A DNA stretch of 64,000 nucleotides from Planctomycetota bacterium (GTDB lineage Bacteria; Planctomycetota; Planctomycetia; Pirellulales; Pirellulaceae), in assembly GCA_016872725.1 (NCBI GenBank), contig VGZC01000013.1, forward strand, positions 1 to 64,000, written 5' to 3'. Under the pieces are notes generated by a model. The model did not search any database and was not told the DNA's origin. It saw only the letters and a program-made list of their open reading frames with translations. Within the stretch, counting starts at the first letter, position 1. Every line of letters begins with the position of its first letter. Below, in pieces: positions 8,969 to 17,801 of the stretch. The position numbers and the translations under genes were made by a program.

Positions 8969-10191
8969 GGATTCTCCTTTGCCTGCGTGATGAGTTCCAC
9001 GGTTTGCCTTGCGATCATCAAGTCCTCGCGCGTGTGGATCAACAGCGCGCGGGCGCGCGACACGCCGCTCGCCACATCGGCATCGGGCGACGCCGACGCG
9101 TTGCGGGTCTCGTCGAGCTCGATTCCCATCCACTCGAGCCCTTTGCAGACGTCCGCTCGAAGGCGCCGGGCGTTCTCCCCGATCCCACCGGTGAACACGA
9201 GCGCGTCGAGGCCGCCGAGCGTCGCGACATACGCGCCGATCCGCTCGCGCACGCGATGGGCATAGACGTCCATCGCGAGCCCCGCGCGGCGATCGCCCTC
9301 GGCCGCCGCCTGTTCGACCTCTCGAAAGTCCGACGAGATTCCGGACAGGCCCTTCAAACCGGAATCGTGGTGCAACGCGCGATCGAGCTCCTCGACCGTC
9401 ATTCCCTGTTCGCGCTGCACGTGCAGGAGGATCCCCGGATCGATCGATCCGCAGCGTGTTCCCATCATGAGGCCTTCCAAGGGCGTGAACCCCATCGAAT
9501 TGCCGATCGACTCGCCGCCTCGAACGGCCGTGATCGAAGCGCCTTGCCCGAGATGGCAAATTACGAGTCGGACGTCGGTCGGAGCGCGGTCGAGCATCTC
9601 GGCCGCGCGCGCCGCGCAGTAGGCGTGACTGATCCCGTGGTATCCGAACCGGCGGATCCCCCATCGTTCATACCACGCGTAGGGAAGCGGATAGAGATAG
9701 GCGGCGGGAGGCAGCGTCGCATGGAACGCCGTGTCGAATACGCCGGCCTGCGGCACGCCGGGAAGGGCGCTTTCGACCGCCTCGATCGCGTCAAGCCCGG
9801 GAGGAATGTGCAGCGGCGCGAGCTTCGCGAAACCGGCGATCGTCCGTTTCATGTCCGCATCGATGCGTACCGCTCGCCGTATCCGCTCGCCGCCGTGGAT
9901 GAGCCGATGGCCGATCGCCCACACCGTGGCCCCCTGCGCGCGCGCATCGACCGTTCCTCGCAATTCGAGCAAGCCGCCCGCGACGGCCGAACGGTAGTCG
10001 GGGGCGTCGAGCTCCCGTACGACCGGAGCATGGCCCACCCGGGTCCACGTGAACGACGCCGTGTCCGCCCGGCCCCGCCAATCGAGCAGGGCGCGACCGA
10101 TCAGCTCGAGCCCCTCGCGTCGGAACAACGAGAATTTGACGCTGCTTGAACCGGCGTTGACAATGAGGATACTCACGATGCGGCCGTCCAT
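8965..10191 (-). CDS. ackA: Acetate kinase
   Basis: Acetate kinase (acetate + ATP to acetyl phosphate), a cytoplasmic enzyme of overflow metabolism or acetate use. The ASKHA-fold signatures are clear: ILIVNAGSSSVKFS at the start, GHRLIHGG, VFDTAFHATLPPAAYLYPLP, RRFGYHGISHAY, LGQGASITAV, GFTPLEGLMMGTRCGSIDP and VFTGGIGENA. About 408 residues, normal length. ATG 10191 is used; GTG 10176 is a possible alternative. No phosphate acetyltransferase gene is adjacent. The following gene in the same direction is a secreted Gfo/Idh protein that overlaps by 4 bases. Confidence 0.96.
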   Translation of the reverse strand: MDGRIVSILIVNAGSSSVKFSLFRREGLELIGRALLDWRGRADTASFTWTRVGHAPVVRELDAPDYRSAVAGGLLELRGTVDARAQGATVWAIGHRLIHGGERIRRAVRIDADMKRTIAGFAKLAPLHIPPGLDAIEAVESALPGVPQAGVFDTAFHATLPPAAYLYPLPYAWYERWGIRRFGYHGISHAYCAARAAEMLDRAPTDVRLVICHLGQGASITAVRGGESIGNSMGFTPLEGLMMGTRCGSIDPGILLHVQREQGMTVEELDRALHHDSGLKGLSGISSDFREVEQAAAEGDRRAGLAMDVYAHRVRERIGAYVATLGGLDALVFTGGIGENARRLRADVCKGLEWMGIELDETRNASASPDADVASGVSRARALLIHTREDLMIARQTVELITQAKENP

Positions 10192-10209
10192 ACCCGCGGG
10201 GGTGTGCCG

Positions 10210-10237
10210 TTCAAAAGGGCGGGAAAACGCCTATAAT
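10210..10237 (+). promoter_or_regulatory. Putative sigma-70 type promoter for the URO-D-like gene
   Basis: A perfect TATAAT at 10232-10237 follows TTCAAA (10210-10215) with a 16-base spacer. It lies in the short divergent region between ackA and the URO-D-like gene, about 60 bases before the latter's start. The same CGCCTATAATG context occurs before recQ on the other strand. Confidence 0.45.
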
Positions 10238-10296
10238 GACGGCCCTTCGCACCGTTCGCAATTCGGGACACCAAGGAATCCGTGGAGAATCGAGAA

Positions 10297-11355
10297 ATGA
10301 ACTCGTTTGAACGCGTTGTCGCGGCGCTGGAACGCCGACAGCCGGATCGCGTGCCGCTCGTCGAATGGGTCGTCGACGAGCGTGTGATGGAAGCGATGCT
10401 CCCCGGATGCGACTATTTCGCGTTCAACGATTGGCTCGGCCTCGACAACGCCGGGTTGAACCGAAGTTCGTGGCGCCGCGACAATGTCGAGTACGTCGAT
10501 CGCGAGAAGGGCCTGTTCCGCGATCAATGGGGCGTTATCCGCGCGTTCGGTCCGGAGAGCAGCCCGTACCCGGTCGAGGGCCCGATCAAGACGGCCGAGG
10601 CGATCCGCGCGTACGAACCGCCCGACCCCGAGGCGCCCGGCGTGCTCGGCCAGTTGCCCGAAGTCGTCGCGCGCTTCAAGGGCAAGAAGGCGATCACCGC
10701 GATCTGCCGCGACTCGCTCTTCAACCCGAGCCATCTCCGGGGCGTGGAGAACTACCTCATGGATTTCATCGATCACCCGAAGCTCGTCCATGAGCTCATC
10801 GAGAAGACGCTGAGCTACGACTTGCGGGTAACCGAACGCATGGTTCAGGCGGGAGTCGACGTGGTCGTCTTCGGCGACGACTACGCCGACAAGAACGGAC
10901 CGATGATGTCCCCAAGACATTTCCGGGAGTTCGTTTTTCCCGGTCTGAAGCGGTCGGTCGAAAACGCCCATCGCGCGGGCGCGTATGTCGTCAAACACAC
11001 CGACGGAAACGTAATGCCGATCCTAGACATGATTATCGAAAGCGGAGTCGACGCGATCAACCCGCTCGAACCGGTCGCCGGAATGGACATCGCTCGGATC
11101 AAACGCGACTACGGCGACCGCGTGGCGCTCATCGGGAACATCGACTGCGGCGAACTGCTGTGCATGGCGTCGCCCGACGACGTGCGACGCGTGACGCGCG
11201 AGACGATCGAGGCCGCCGCTCCGGGCGGTGGTTTCTGCCTGTCCAGCTCCAACAGTATCCATTCGTCGGTCAAGCCCGAGAACTACATGGCCATGGTGGA
11301 AACGCTTCGGCAATACGGCCAGTATCCGCTCGCCGCTCGGGAGGTGCCCGTATGA
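10297..11355 (+). CDS. Uroporphyrinogen decarboxylase-like (URO-D / MtaA superfamily) protein
   Basis: Member of the URO-D superfamily, which includes uroporphyrinogen decarboxylase and corrinoid methyltransferases. It carries the FERVVAALERRQPDRVPL start typical of the non-haem branch, a DDYADKNGPMMSP segment, HTDGNVMPILD, and a terminal SSSNSIHSSVKPENY block. These look more like the methyltransferase-type or uncharacterised planctomycete paralogues than true HemE, which normally has a different amino end. About 352 residues. ATG 10297 follows ggag at about 11 bases; a GTG at 10282 is the longer option. It probably transfers or removes a one-carbon group on an unknown substrate. Confidence 0.85.
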   Translation: MNSFERVVAALERRQPDRVPLVEWVVDERVMEAMLPGCDYFAFNDWLGLDNAGLNRSSWRRDNVEYVDREKGLFRDQWGVIRAFGPESSPYPVEGPIKTAEAIRAYEPPDPEAPGVLGQLPEVVARFKGKKAITAICRDSLFNPSHLRGVENYLMDFIDHPKLVHELIEKTLSYDLRVTERMVQAGVDVVVFGDDYADKNGPMMSPRHFREFVFPGLKRSVENAHRAGAYVVKHTDGNVMPILDMIIESGVDAINPLEPVAGMDIARIKRDYGDRVALIGNIDCGELLCMASPDDVRRVTRETIEAAAPGGGFCLSSSNSIHSSVKPENYMAMVETLRQYGQYPLAAREVPV

Positions 11356-11432
11356 AGATCGCACAATTCCGGTACCGCGGTCCGAACCCGAGCTCCGACT
11401 TCGCGTCGTTCGCCGCCTCGTGGTGTGAGTGA
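11352..11432 (+). other. 26-codon ORF overlapping the URO-D-like stop
   Basis: ATG 11352 overlaps the preceding TGA (ATGA), the usual arrangement for a coupled downstream gene, but the frame ends after 26 codons (MKIAQFRYRGPN start, FASFAASWCE end). It may be the head of a gene whose remainder was lost, as for other remnants in this window, or chance. No function can be given. Confidence 0.25.
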
Positions 11433-11477
11433 TTCACGCTGCGTCGAACGACCTCGCCGGGCGCTCGGTCGGGAAGT

Positions 11478-11526
11478 GGGCGACGGGGACCGTCGCCCTA
11501 CGTGGAACGACCGTCCCCGGTCGTTC
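11478..11526. terminator. Two adjacent perfect hairpins between convergent genes
   Basis: First hairpin: GGGCGACGG, loop GGA, CCGTCGCCC (11478-11498). Second: GAACGACCG, loop TCCC, CGGTCGTTC (11505-11526). Both have 9-bp perfect stems and lie between the convergent URO-D-like and DUF3127-like genes, so they may end transcription in both directions. There is no T-run. They could also be a dispersed intergenic repeat. Confidence 0.5.
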
Positions 11527-11544
11527 GGCTGCGTGGCGAAGGCC

Positions 11545-11931
11545 TCAGAACGGAACGTCGTCGTCGGCCGGCGCTTCCGATTCATCGGGATACGAGCCGG
11601 TCGGTTCGGAGCTCCGGCCCGAGGCGGCGCGAGTCTTCGCGCCGACCAGGTCGAAACGAAGGGCTTCGATGCTGACGAAGTATTTGGCTTCGGAACCGGC
11701 GTCGCGCTGCCATTTGCGGCCGTTGATCCGAAAAGAGACTTCGATCTCGTCGCCCGGCTTGAGCTCGTCGACCGAATCGCACGCGTTCTTCAGGAACTCG
11801 ACCGGAATATGGTTCGTGAAACGCCCATTGTCTTGTTCGAGGACGACGAGCCGTTTTCGGAATCCGTTTTGTCCGTACGTCTTCGTGGGCTCCACCAGGT
11901 GGACCTTGCCCCGCATGCTCCAGTCGCTCAT
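11545..11931 (-). CDS. DUF3127-like OB-fold protein with SSB-like acidic tail
   Basis: A 128-residue protein resembling the DUF3127 family of single-strand-binding-like OB-fold proteins. It starts MSDWSMRGKVHLVEPTKTYG and has the central segment KRLVVLEQDNGRFTNHIPVEF and the GDEIEVSFRINGRKW strand. It ends with DDDVPF, closely resembling the acidic tip of bacterial SSB that recruits partner proteins. This suggests a nucleic-acid-binding protein using SSB-type protein contacts, but function is inferred only from fold and tail. The internal ATG at 11931 is preferred to 11964 because it matches the family start. Confidence 0.75.
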   Translation of the reverse strand: MSDWSMRGKVHLVEPTKTYGQNGFRKRLVVLEQDNGRFTNHIPVEFLKNACDSVDELKPGDEIEVSFRINGRKWQRDAGSEAKYFVSIEALRFDLVGAKTRAASGRSSEPTGSYPDESEAPADDDVPF

Positions 11932-12091
11932 GATCGCCGTTTCCTGACCGTGTCTCGAAACCAAGAGAAGACACCCGATAGACCCCGAGAACCGCGGTTC
12001 GTCCGCGGACTTGCCGTTGTTCTACCACGGCGCGGGGCGTCTTTCGAGAGGCCCGCCTCATTCGAGGGCGGATGCGAGGCTCATGGCGGCG

Positions 12092-12110
12092 AACCCGCGT
12101 CGCGGGGTTT
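12092..12110 (-). terminator. GC-rich hairpin downstream of fumarase
   Basis: Read on the minus strand, AACCCCGCG and CGGGTT form an imperfect short stem about 16 bases after the fumarase stop. There is no clear U-tract, so termination is only plausible. Confidence 0.3.
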
Positions 12111-12125
12111 AGCCGAAGTCGGCCG

Positions 12126-13757
12126 CTAATGCGCGCCGCACGCACCGACCTGGTCGAAGAAGTCGTTGCCCTTGTCGTCGATCAGAATGAACGCCGGAAA
12201 GTCCTCGACGTCGATCTTCCAAACCGCCTCCATGCCGAGCTCGGGATATTCGAGCACGTCGACGCGCCGGATGTTCTCGCGGGCGAGGATGGCGGCCGGA
12301 CCGCCGATGCTCCCGAGATAGAATCCCCCATGCTGATGACAGGATTCGGTCACTCCGCGCCCCCGGTTCCCCTTCGCGATCATGACGAGGCTCGCGCCGG
12401 CCCGCTGAAACGGCTCGACGTACGCGTCCATCCGACCCGCGGTCGTCGGCCCGAACGACCCGCTCGGCAGGCCTTCCGGTTTCTTCGCGGGACCCGCGTA
12501 GTAAACAGGATGGTTCTTGAAATAGTCGGGCAGTCCCTGTCCCGCGTCGAGCCGCTCCTTCAGCTTCGCGTGGGCGATGTCCCGGGCGACCACGATCGGG
12601 CCGCTGAGCAGCAACCGGGTCGTGACCGGGTATCGGGCGAGTTCGGCTCGGATCGCGGCCATGGGCCGGTTGAGGTCGATGCGGACGGCGCGGTGGTCCT
12701 TCTGGTCGCGGAGCCTCTCGGGGATGTATCGCAGCGGTTCGAATTCGAGCTGCTCCAGGAAGACGCCCTCCCGCGAGATGAACCCCTTCGCCTGCCGATC
12801 GGCGCTGCACGAAACGCCCATGCCGACCGGAAGCGAGGCGCCGTGGCGAGGCAGGCGGATGACTCGGACATCGAGCGCGAAATAGGTGCCGCCGAACTGC
12901 GCGCCGATGCCGCTCGCCCGCGCGGCGTCGAGCAGTTGCCGTTCGAGGTCCACATCGCGGAAAGCGCGTCCGAGCGGGTTGCCCGATGTCGGCAGGTGAT
13001 CGAGGTAACCGGTCGAGGCGAGCTTGACCATCTTGAGCGTCGATTCGGCCGACGTGCCTCCGATCACGAATACCAGATGGTACGGGGGGCAGGCGGCCGT
13101 GCCGAGCGTGCGCATTCTGTCGGACAGGAACGCCACCAGGGCCTTGGGGGCCAGGATCGCCCGCGTCTCCTGAAACAGGACCGACTTGTTCGCCGAGCCA
13201 CCGCCTTTGGCCACGAACAGGAACCGATACGTGTCGCCGTCGCAGGCCGCCAAGTCGATCTGCGCCGGCAGATTCGTCCGCGTGTTGACTTCATCCCACA
13301 TCGTGAGCGGCGCGTTCTGGGAATATCGCAGGTTGTTCTCGGCATACGCCTGATAAACGCCGAGCGCCAGCGCCGCCTCGTCTCCGCGCGACCAAACGGC
13401 GTGGCCTTTCCTACCGAGGATCGTCGCGGTCCCCGTGTCCTGGCAGAACGGCAAAACGCCCGCGCTCGAGACATGGGCGTTCCTCAGCAGCGTCAGCGCC
13501 ACCATGCGGTCGTTTTCCGACGCGGTCGGATCGTCGAGGATCGCGGCGACCTGGTTCAGGTGGGTCGGGCGCAGGAAGAAATTGATGTCGTGGAACGCCT
13601 GCGCGGCCAGAAGCGTCAGGGCCTCGGGCTCGATCGACAGAATCTCGCGCCCCGACCATGATTCGACTCGAACCAGGTCGCGCGTCAAAGGACGGTACGG
13701 CGACGTGTCGGCACCGAGTTCCAGGAGGGGCTGGAAGATGAATTCCGTGTTCGCCAT
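12126..13757 (-). CDS. fumA: Fumarate hydratase, class I (Fe-S)
   Basis: Class I, oxygen-sensitive 4Fe-4S fumarase interconverting fumarate and malate in the TCA cycle. The single chain of 543 residues carries both halves (alpha and beta), as in FumA/FumB. Signatures: [11 protein letters not shown] and [10 protein letters not shown] (amino half), [25 protein letters not shown], then in the beta half [43 protein letters not shown] and [11 protein letters not shown]. Putative cluster cysteines lie in PFCQDTG, AACPPYH and TESCHQHGG. An aggaacaggg lies upstream of ATG 13757. It follows the terC-like gene by 81 bp in the same direction. Confidence 0.95.
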   Translation of the reverse strand: MANTEFIFQPLLELGADTSPYRPLTRDLVRVESWSGREILSIEPEALTLLAAQAFHDINFFLRPTHLNQVAAILDDPTASENDRMVALTLLRNAHVSSAGVLPFCQDTGTATILGRKGHAVWSRGDEAALALGVYQAYAENNLRYSQNAPLTMWDEVNTRTNLPAQIDLAACDGDTYRFLFVAKGGGSANKSVLFQETRAILAPKALVAFLSDRMRTLGTAACPPYHLVFVIGGTSAESTLKMVKLASTGYLDHLPTSGNPLGRAFRDVDLERQLLDAARASGIGAQFGGTYFALDVRVIRLPRHGASLPVGMGVSCSADRQAKGFISREGVFLEQLEFEPLRYIPERLRDQKDHRAVRIDLNRPMAAIRAELARYPVTTRLLLSGPIVVARDIAHAKLKERLDAGQGLPDYFKNHPVYYAGPAKKPEGLPSGSFGPTTAGRMDAYVEPFQRAGASLVMIAKGNRGRGVTESCHQHGGFYLGSIGGPAAILARENIRRVDVLEYPELGMEAVWKIDVEDFPAFILIDDKGNDFFDQVGACGAH

Positions 13758-13838
13758 GGTCCCTGTTCCTTATGCGTTCGCAGATCCGCCCGCGGCGGAC
13801 GGCATCGATGGCCGATCGGGCCGTCCCGGCGAGGATGT

Positions 13839-14873
13839 TCATGTCGTCGTTTGAACGGGTGCCTCGGCCTCCTCGGTTCGATCGGCGCGCGGCGGATCAC
13901 CGTCGGCATCGGGGTCCGCGCGCGGATTGCGCACGATCAGCGACGCGCCGACTCCGATCGCGAGGATCGTCGCGATGATCGCCAGCGATACCGGATTGGG
14001 AATCTCGACATGGTGCGTGAGCAGCATCTTGACGCCGATGAAGGCGAGGAGGACGACGAGGCTCGTCTTCAAATAATGGAACAAGTTCATCATTCCGGCG
14101 ACCGCGAAGTAAAGCGATCGCAGGCCCATGATCGCGAACACGTTCGACGTGAAGACAATGAACGGATCCTGCGTCACGGCGAAGACGGCCGGGATCGAGT
14201 CGACGGCGAACATCACATCGCTGCTTTCGACGACGAGCAGCGCGAGGAACAGGGGCGTCGCCGACAACGCGCCGCGTTCATCCCGCACGAAGAACCGTTC
14301 GCTCTCGATGCGCGTCGTCACGGGAATAAACCGCCGAGTGATCCGTGTCAGGATGTTCTTCTCCGGATCGATCGGCTCGTCCCCCAGCGAGAGCATTTTG
14401 TACGCCGAGTAGAGCAACATGACGCCGAACACGTACATGATCCACTCGAATCGGGCGATCAGCGCCGTTCCGAGCAGGATCATCGTGACGCGGAGCACGA
14501 CGGCGCCGAGGATCCCCCAGAACAGGACCCGATGTTGCAGGGCGATCGGTATCCGGAAGTAGGCGAAAATCACGGCGATCACGAAGATGTTGTCGACCGA
14601 CAGCGATTCCTCGACGAGATACCCGGTGAAAAACTCGATCGCGGCGGCCTTGCCCGCGCCCGCCGGATGCTCCTTTCCGGCGCCCATCAAGCCGTTCTCG
14701 TAGAGGAAATAGACGCCCACGTTGAACATCAGCGCGACGGTGACCCAAACGGCCGTCCAGCCCAATGCTTCGCGGATCCGAACGACGTGGGCCCGTCGAT
14801 GGAAAACGCCCAAGTCGAGCGCGACGAGGCTGCTCACGAGGAGGAGGAAGGCCATCCAAATCAGGAACGTCAT
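13839..14873 (-). CDS. TerC/Alx family integral membrane protein
   Basis: TerC-family membrane protein of 344 residues, related to Alx-type manganese exporters and tellurium-resistance proteins. Eight or nine hydrophobic segments are visible. Conserved blocks include EFFTGYLVEESLSVDNIFV with its intramembrane acidic residues, FWGILGAVVLR, SAYKML, and VVESSDVMFAVDSIPAVFA, which holds the second acidic motif. The charged carboxyl tail (about 25 residues) is cytoplasmic. A metal-ion export role, probably manganese, follows from the family. Encoded just upstream of fumarase on the same strand. Confidence 0.9.
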   Translation of the reverse strand: MTFLIWMAFLLLVSSLVALDLGVFHRRAHVVRIREALGWTAVWVTVALMFNVGVYFLYENGLMGAGKEHPAGAGKAAAIEFFTGYLVEESLSVDNIFVIAVIFAYFRIPIALQHRVLFWGILGAVVLRVTMILLGTALIARFEWIMYVFGVMLLYSAYKMLSLGDEPIDPEKNILTRITRRFIPVTTRIESERFFVRDERGALSATPLFLALLVVESSDVMFAVDSIPAVFAVTQDPFIVFTSNVFAIMGLRSLYFAVAGMMNLFHYLKTSLVVLLAFIGVKMLLTHHVEIPNPVSLAIIATILAIGVGASLIVRNPRADPDADGDPPRADRTEEAEAPVQTTT

Positions 14874-15005
14874 GGGGGGTCCTGTCGAGAGATCGCAATG
14901 CGGCGGGTGGGTTTCCTCGGCGGGCGTCTTGCGAAACAGCCGCTATCATTCCGTTGACCGCCGATTCGGGCAAGGCCGCTCATGCGAAAAGCAGGCCATT
15001 TGTCG

Positions 15006-15022
15006 CCGTTCGCGGCGAACGG
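15006..15022 (-). terminator. Hairpin downstream of the CNNM/CorC gene
   Basis: CCGTTCG, loop CGG, CGAACGG: a perfect 7-bp stem 10-26 bases after the stop of the minus-strand CNNM/CorC-like gene. There is no T-run. Confidence 0.35.
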
Positions 15023-15031
15023 GCGGCCGGC

Positions 15032-16363
15032 CTACGGCTCGTTCGTCGGCAGACGTTCCAAGAACGCTTCGAGAACCCGTTGCCGGCGCACCTTGCGGAC
15101 GACGGCGCGGACTCCCGAAGCCTCGACCGTTTCCCCGCCGCGCGGCGACACGCCGAGATGGTGGATGATCCAGCCGCTGATGTTGTGAACCGACTCGGGC
15201 AGCTCCTTTCGAGCCAAATCGATCGCCGACAGATCGCGGTACTTCGCGAGTCCCGCGCCCCCGCCCACAACCCACCCGTTTCCCGATCGGACGACATGGA
15301 TGGGGAGCAGATCGTATTCGTCCTGGATGTCGCCAAGCAGTTCCTCGACGATGTCTTCGAGCGTGATCAGGCCGGCAACGCGGCCCGACGCGTCGCGAAC
15401 GAGCGCGATATGCGTATGCTCGCGCAGGAGCCGTTCGAGGGCCGAGGAAATCGGCATGTCGTCCCGGAGGTCGGGGATGGCCCGGAGGATGCCGCTCAGC
15501 GACGGCTCATGCGGGCTGAACCGCAATACGGCGATGATGTCCTTGATCGTCACGTAACCGACGATCGATTGCGGATCGCCCTTGCGGCGCGCGACCGGGA
15601 ACCGCGTATGCATATCGAGATGCGCGGTGACGAGGCATGCGCTGAGCGGTTCGGTGAGTTCGAGCATGCTGATATGTTCGGCGGGGAGCATGATCTCGCC
15701 AAGTTGGCGGCTCGCGAGCCGCGCCGCGCCCACGATGATGCGCTCTTCGCGGTCCCCGATCAATCGGGACGCCCGCGCGAGACTCGCCATCGACCGCAGT
15801 TCCAGGATCTCCGCGGCCTCCGACCTGCCCGCCCAGTGCGATTGAGGCCTCCAGATCCGCTCGCTCAACGCCATCAGGCCCGATGCCGAGGACTCCAACA
15901 GCCAGACGATCGGCCAGGAGACGGCGGCGAACGACCGCATGAACGGCGAGAGTTCTAGGCAGACCCATTCCTTGTGCCGGATCGCGAACAACTTGGGGAC
16001 CAGTTCCCCGATGATGATCGTGATGATCGTCAACGGCACGACGACCCACGTGATGGCAAGCCCTTGAGCCGCGCCGGGACTGAATCCGATCGACTCGAAC
16101 AGCGGCGCGATGTCGCGTCCGGCGGTGGCGCCTCCCGTGGCCCCCGCGATCAGGCCGACGAGCGTGATGCCAAGCTGCACGACGGCCAGGCTCTTTTCCA
16201 TGCCGTCCTTCATGAGGAGCGCGGAGCGCGCGCCGGTGTGTCCCGACTCGACCAAACTCCTCAAACGGGCGGTCGACACCGAGGCCAGCGCGATCTCGTA
16301 CGCGGCGAAGATCGCGTTGACCAGGACCATGCAACCGACGACGAGCAGTTCGAATCGTTCCAT
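15032..16363 (-). CDS. CNNM/CorC (HlyC) family membrane protein with CBS pair
   Basis: 443-residue transporter-like protein of the CNNM/CorC family, whose members export or regulate magnesium and sometimes cobalt. An amino-terminal DUF21 membrane domain (about residues 1-190) has several hydrophobic helices and the segments LAVVQLGITLVGLIAG and IIIGELVPKLFAIRH. A CBS pair follows (about 205-340: ARRKGDPQSIVGYVTIKDI and DASGRVAGLITLEDIVEELLG). It ends in a CorC/HlyC domain (about 345-430: IQDEYD onward). ATG 16363 starts the DUF21 helix directly. Eight bases separate it from the upstream outer-membrane-like gene, so the two are likely cotranscribed. Confidence 0.92.
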   Translation of the reverse strand: MERFELLVVGCMVLVNAIFAAYEIALASVSTARLRSLVESGHTGARSALLMKDGMEKSLAVVQLGITLVGLIAGATGGATAGRDIAPLFESIGFSPGAAQGLAITWVVVPLTIITIIIGELVPKLFAIRHKEWVCLELSPFMRSFAAVSWPIVWLLESSASGLMALSERIWRPQSHWAGRSEAAEILELRSMASLARASRLIGDREERIIVGAARLASRQLGEIMLPAEHISMLELTEPLSACLVTAHLDMHTRFPVARRKGDPQSIVGYVTIKDIIAVLRFSPHEPSLSGILRAIPDLRDDMPISSALERLLREHTHIALVRDASGRVAGLITLEDIVEELLGDIQDEYDLLPIHVVRSGNGWVVGGGAGLAKYRDLSAIDLARKELPESVHNISGWIIHHLGVSPRGGETVEASGVRAVVRKVRRQRVLEAFLERLPTNEP

Positions 16364-16371
16364 TATGTCCG

Positions 16372-17643
16372 TCAGTAGCCGATTCCCGCTCGGAGCATGA
16401 TGGTGTCGCGGACCGTGAAATCGTCCTCGGGACGCCGTACGTAGATGGCCTCGCGTTCCGTCACCCATCCGACTTCGGCGAATCCAAGCCTGCGGCCCTC
16501 GCGAAACAGCTCCGGCGCTCCCCACTCGAGGCCAATCGTCAACCGGATGTCGTTCAGGTCGACGCGATCCGAACCGCCGTCGATGGCCCGTTCGATCGTC
16601 CACGAATCGCCGCCGTATTCGCCCGCGATGTACCACCAGACGTCCTGATTGCCCAGCGTCGTCAGGTAGTTGGCGAACTTCGGCTGCGGGAAAAAGAAAT
16701 CCCAGCGTGTTTGGGCGTTCGGTTCCCACAGCACGCCGCCGGCGGGAATCACCTTGATCTTCGCGCGGTCGACGTACATGACACCCGCCCGCACGGTCAA
16801 CGTCGGTGTGACTTTCAGGCGGCCCAGCCCCAATCCCTGGATACGGATGCTGTCGGTCGTGAACGTCTGGAAATCCGACCAGACTCCGACGCGCACGCCG
16901 ATATCCGCTCCGAAAAGGCGAGCGGGATCGGACCGCCAAAAGGTGTCGAGGAACGCGGAATACGCTTGCGCGGGCAAGTCGGCCCCGGGCGGAAACGTCG
17001 GCCCCTCGGGATTATCCCATAGATCGAGCCCGAACGACGGGGCGACATAGAGCGGCTGAGTCGAATAGAAGAAGTTCGGCCAGGTCAAGACGACCGAAAC
17101 GTCGGTCTCGTTGATGTCCAATTCCCGGCCGTCATCGCCGGCGAGCCATGCGTGTTTGAAACGCGGACCTTGCAGGAAACGCAGCGGCGTTCCCGAGATG
17201 GTCTGCCCCGACCCCCATGTTCCGCTCGAGCCGCCGATTCCGTTGGGGAAGAGCGACGGCGAGGAACTAGGCGTCGAACCCCAGGGAGCGGGTCCCCACG
17301 GTGCTGTGGCGGCGGGACCCGCCGTGCCCGGCGGCGGAAGGCCGCCGTACGCGGGCGGAGGCTGGGGCGGCGCCGAAGTTCCGCCAAAGATCGATCCAAA
17401 CGATGAACCCGGCGATGTCGTGGTGTACGGATCGAGACTGGGCTGCCCTAGACTCGCCCCGGCCGGCAGTCCGCCGAAAGGGACGGGCGCGAGCGAACTT
17501 CCCGAGTCGATCGGCGCCGCTCCGCCCCCGTCGGGCAACCGAACGCGGACCTGGCCCTCCACGGCGCGTGCGGCGCCGAACAGGGCCGTCCAAAGCCCGA
17601 GCATGCCGATCGAGATGCCGCCAAGACGTCGCACAACGATCAT
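16372..17643 (-). CDS. Planctomycete outer-membrane-like beta-barrel protein with proline-rich linker
   Basis: Predicted exported protein of about 423 residues. A signal peptide (MIVVRRLGG with hydrophobic GMLGLWTALFGAARA) is followed by roughly 120 residues rich in Pro, Gly, Ser and Ala. The second half has the alternating aromatic and polar strands of a beta-barrel (for example YVAPSFGLDLWD, VRVGVWSDFQTF, VWWYIAGEYGGDSWTIERA) and ends in a strand with a terminal aromatic residue (RAGIGY), as outer-membrane proteins do. It resembles the DUF6268-type proteins I associate with Planctomycetes. A longer GTG start at 17694 is possible. Function unknown. Confidence 0.75.
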   Translation of the reverse strand: MIVVRRLGGISIGMLGLWTALFGAARAVEGQVRVRLPDGGGAAPIDSGSSLAPVPFGGLPAGASLGQPSLDPYTTTSPGSSFGSIFGGTSAPPQPPPAYGGLPPPGTAGPAATAPWGPAPWGSTPSSSPSLFPNGIGGSSGTWGSGQTISGTPLRFLQGPRFKHAWLAGDDGRELDINETDVSVVLTWPNFFYSTQPLYVAPSFGLDLWDNPEGPTFPPGADLPAQAYSAFLDTFWRSDPARLFGADIGVRVGVWSDFQTFTTDSIRIQGLGLGRLKVTPTLTVRAGVMYVDRAKIKVIPAGGVLWEPNAQTRWDFFFPQPKFANYLTTLGNQDVWWYIAGEYGGDSWTIERAIDGGSDRVDLNDIRLTIGLEWGAPELFREGRRLGFAEVGWVTEREAIYVRRPEDDFTVRDTIMLRAGIGY

Positions 17644-17756
17644 CGCCGTTCGAAGAAACGGAGCCGCGCGGACCTTCCGCGCATCAGGTCGCACTCCGAG
17701 TCCGTTCCTACTACCAAACGGACGTGGATGAAGTCAAGACCGAAGCGGCAAGGGCC

Positions 17757-17777
17757 GAATCGCGAATCGCGAATCGC
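17757..17777. repeat. Tandem GAATCGC repeat, three units
   Basis: Three perfect 7-base units (GAATCGC) in the 107-bp gap between two minus-strand genes, followed by further GCCGAAT-type half copies to about 17800. Noncoding; possibly slippage-prone. Confidence 0.6.
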
Positions 17778-17801
17778 GGGTGCCGAATGCCGGACACCGA
17801 A

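Noticed and set aside
8818-10149. Plus-strand frame opposite ackA
   Set aside because: Antisense shadow; ackA has all acetate kinase signatures.
12072-13661. Plus-strand frame opposite fumarase
   Set aside because: Antisense shadow without motifs.
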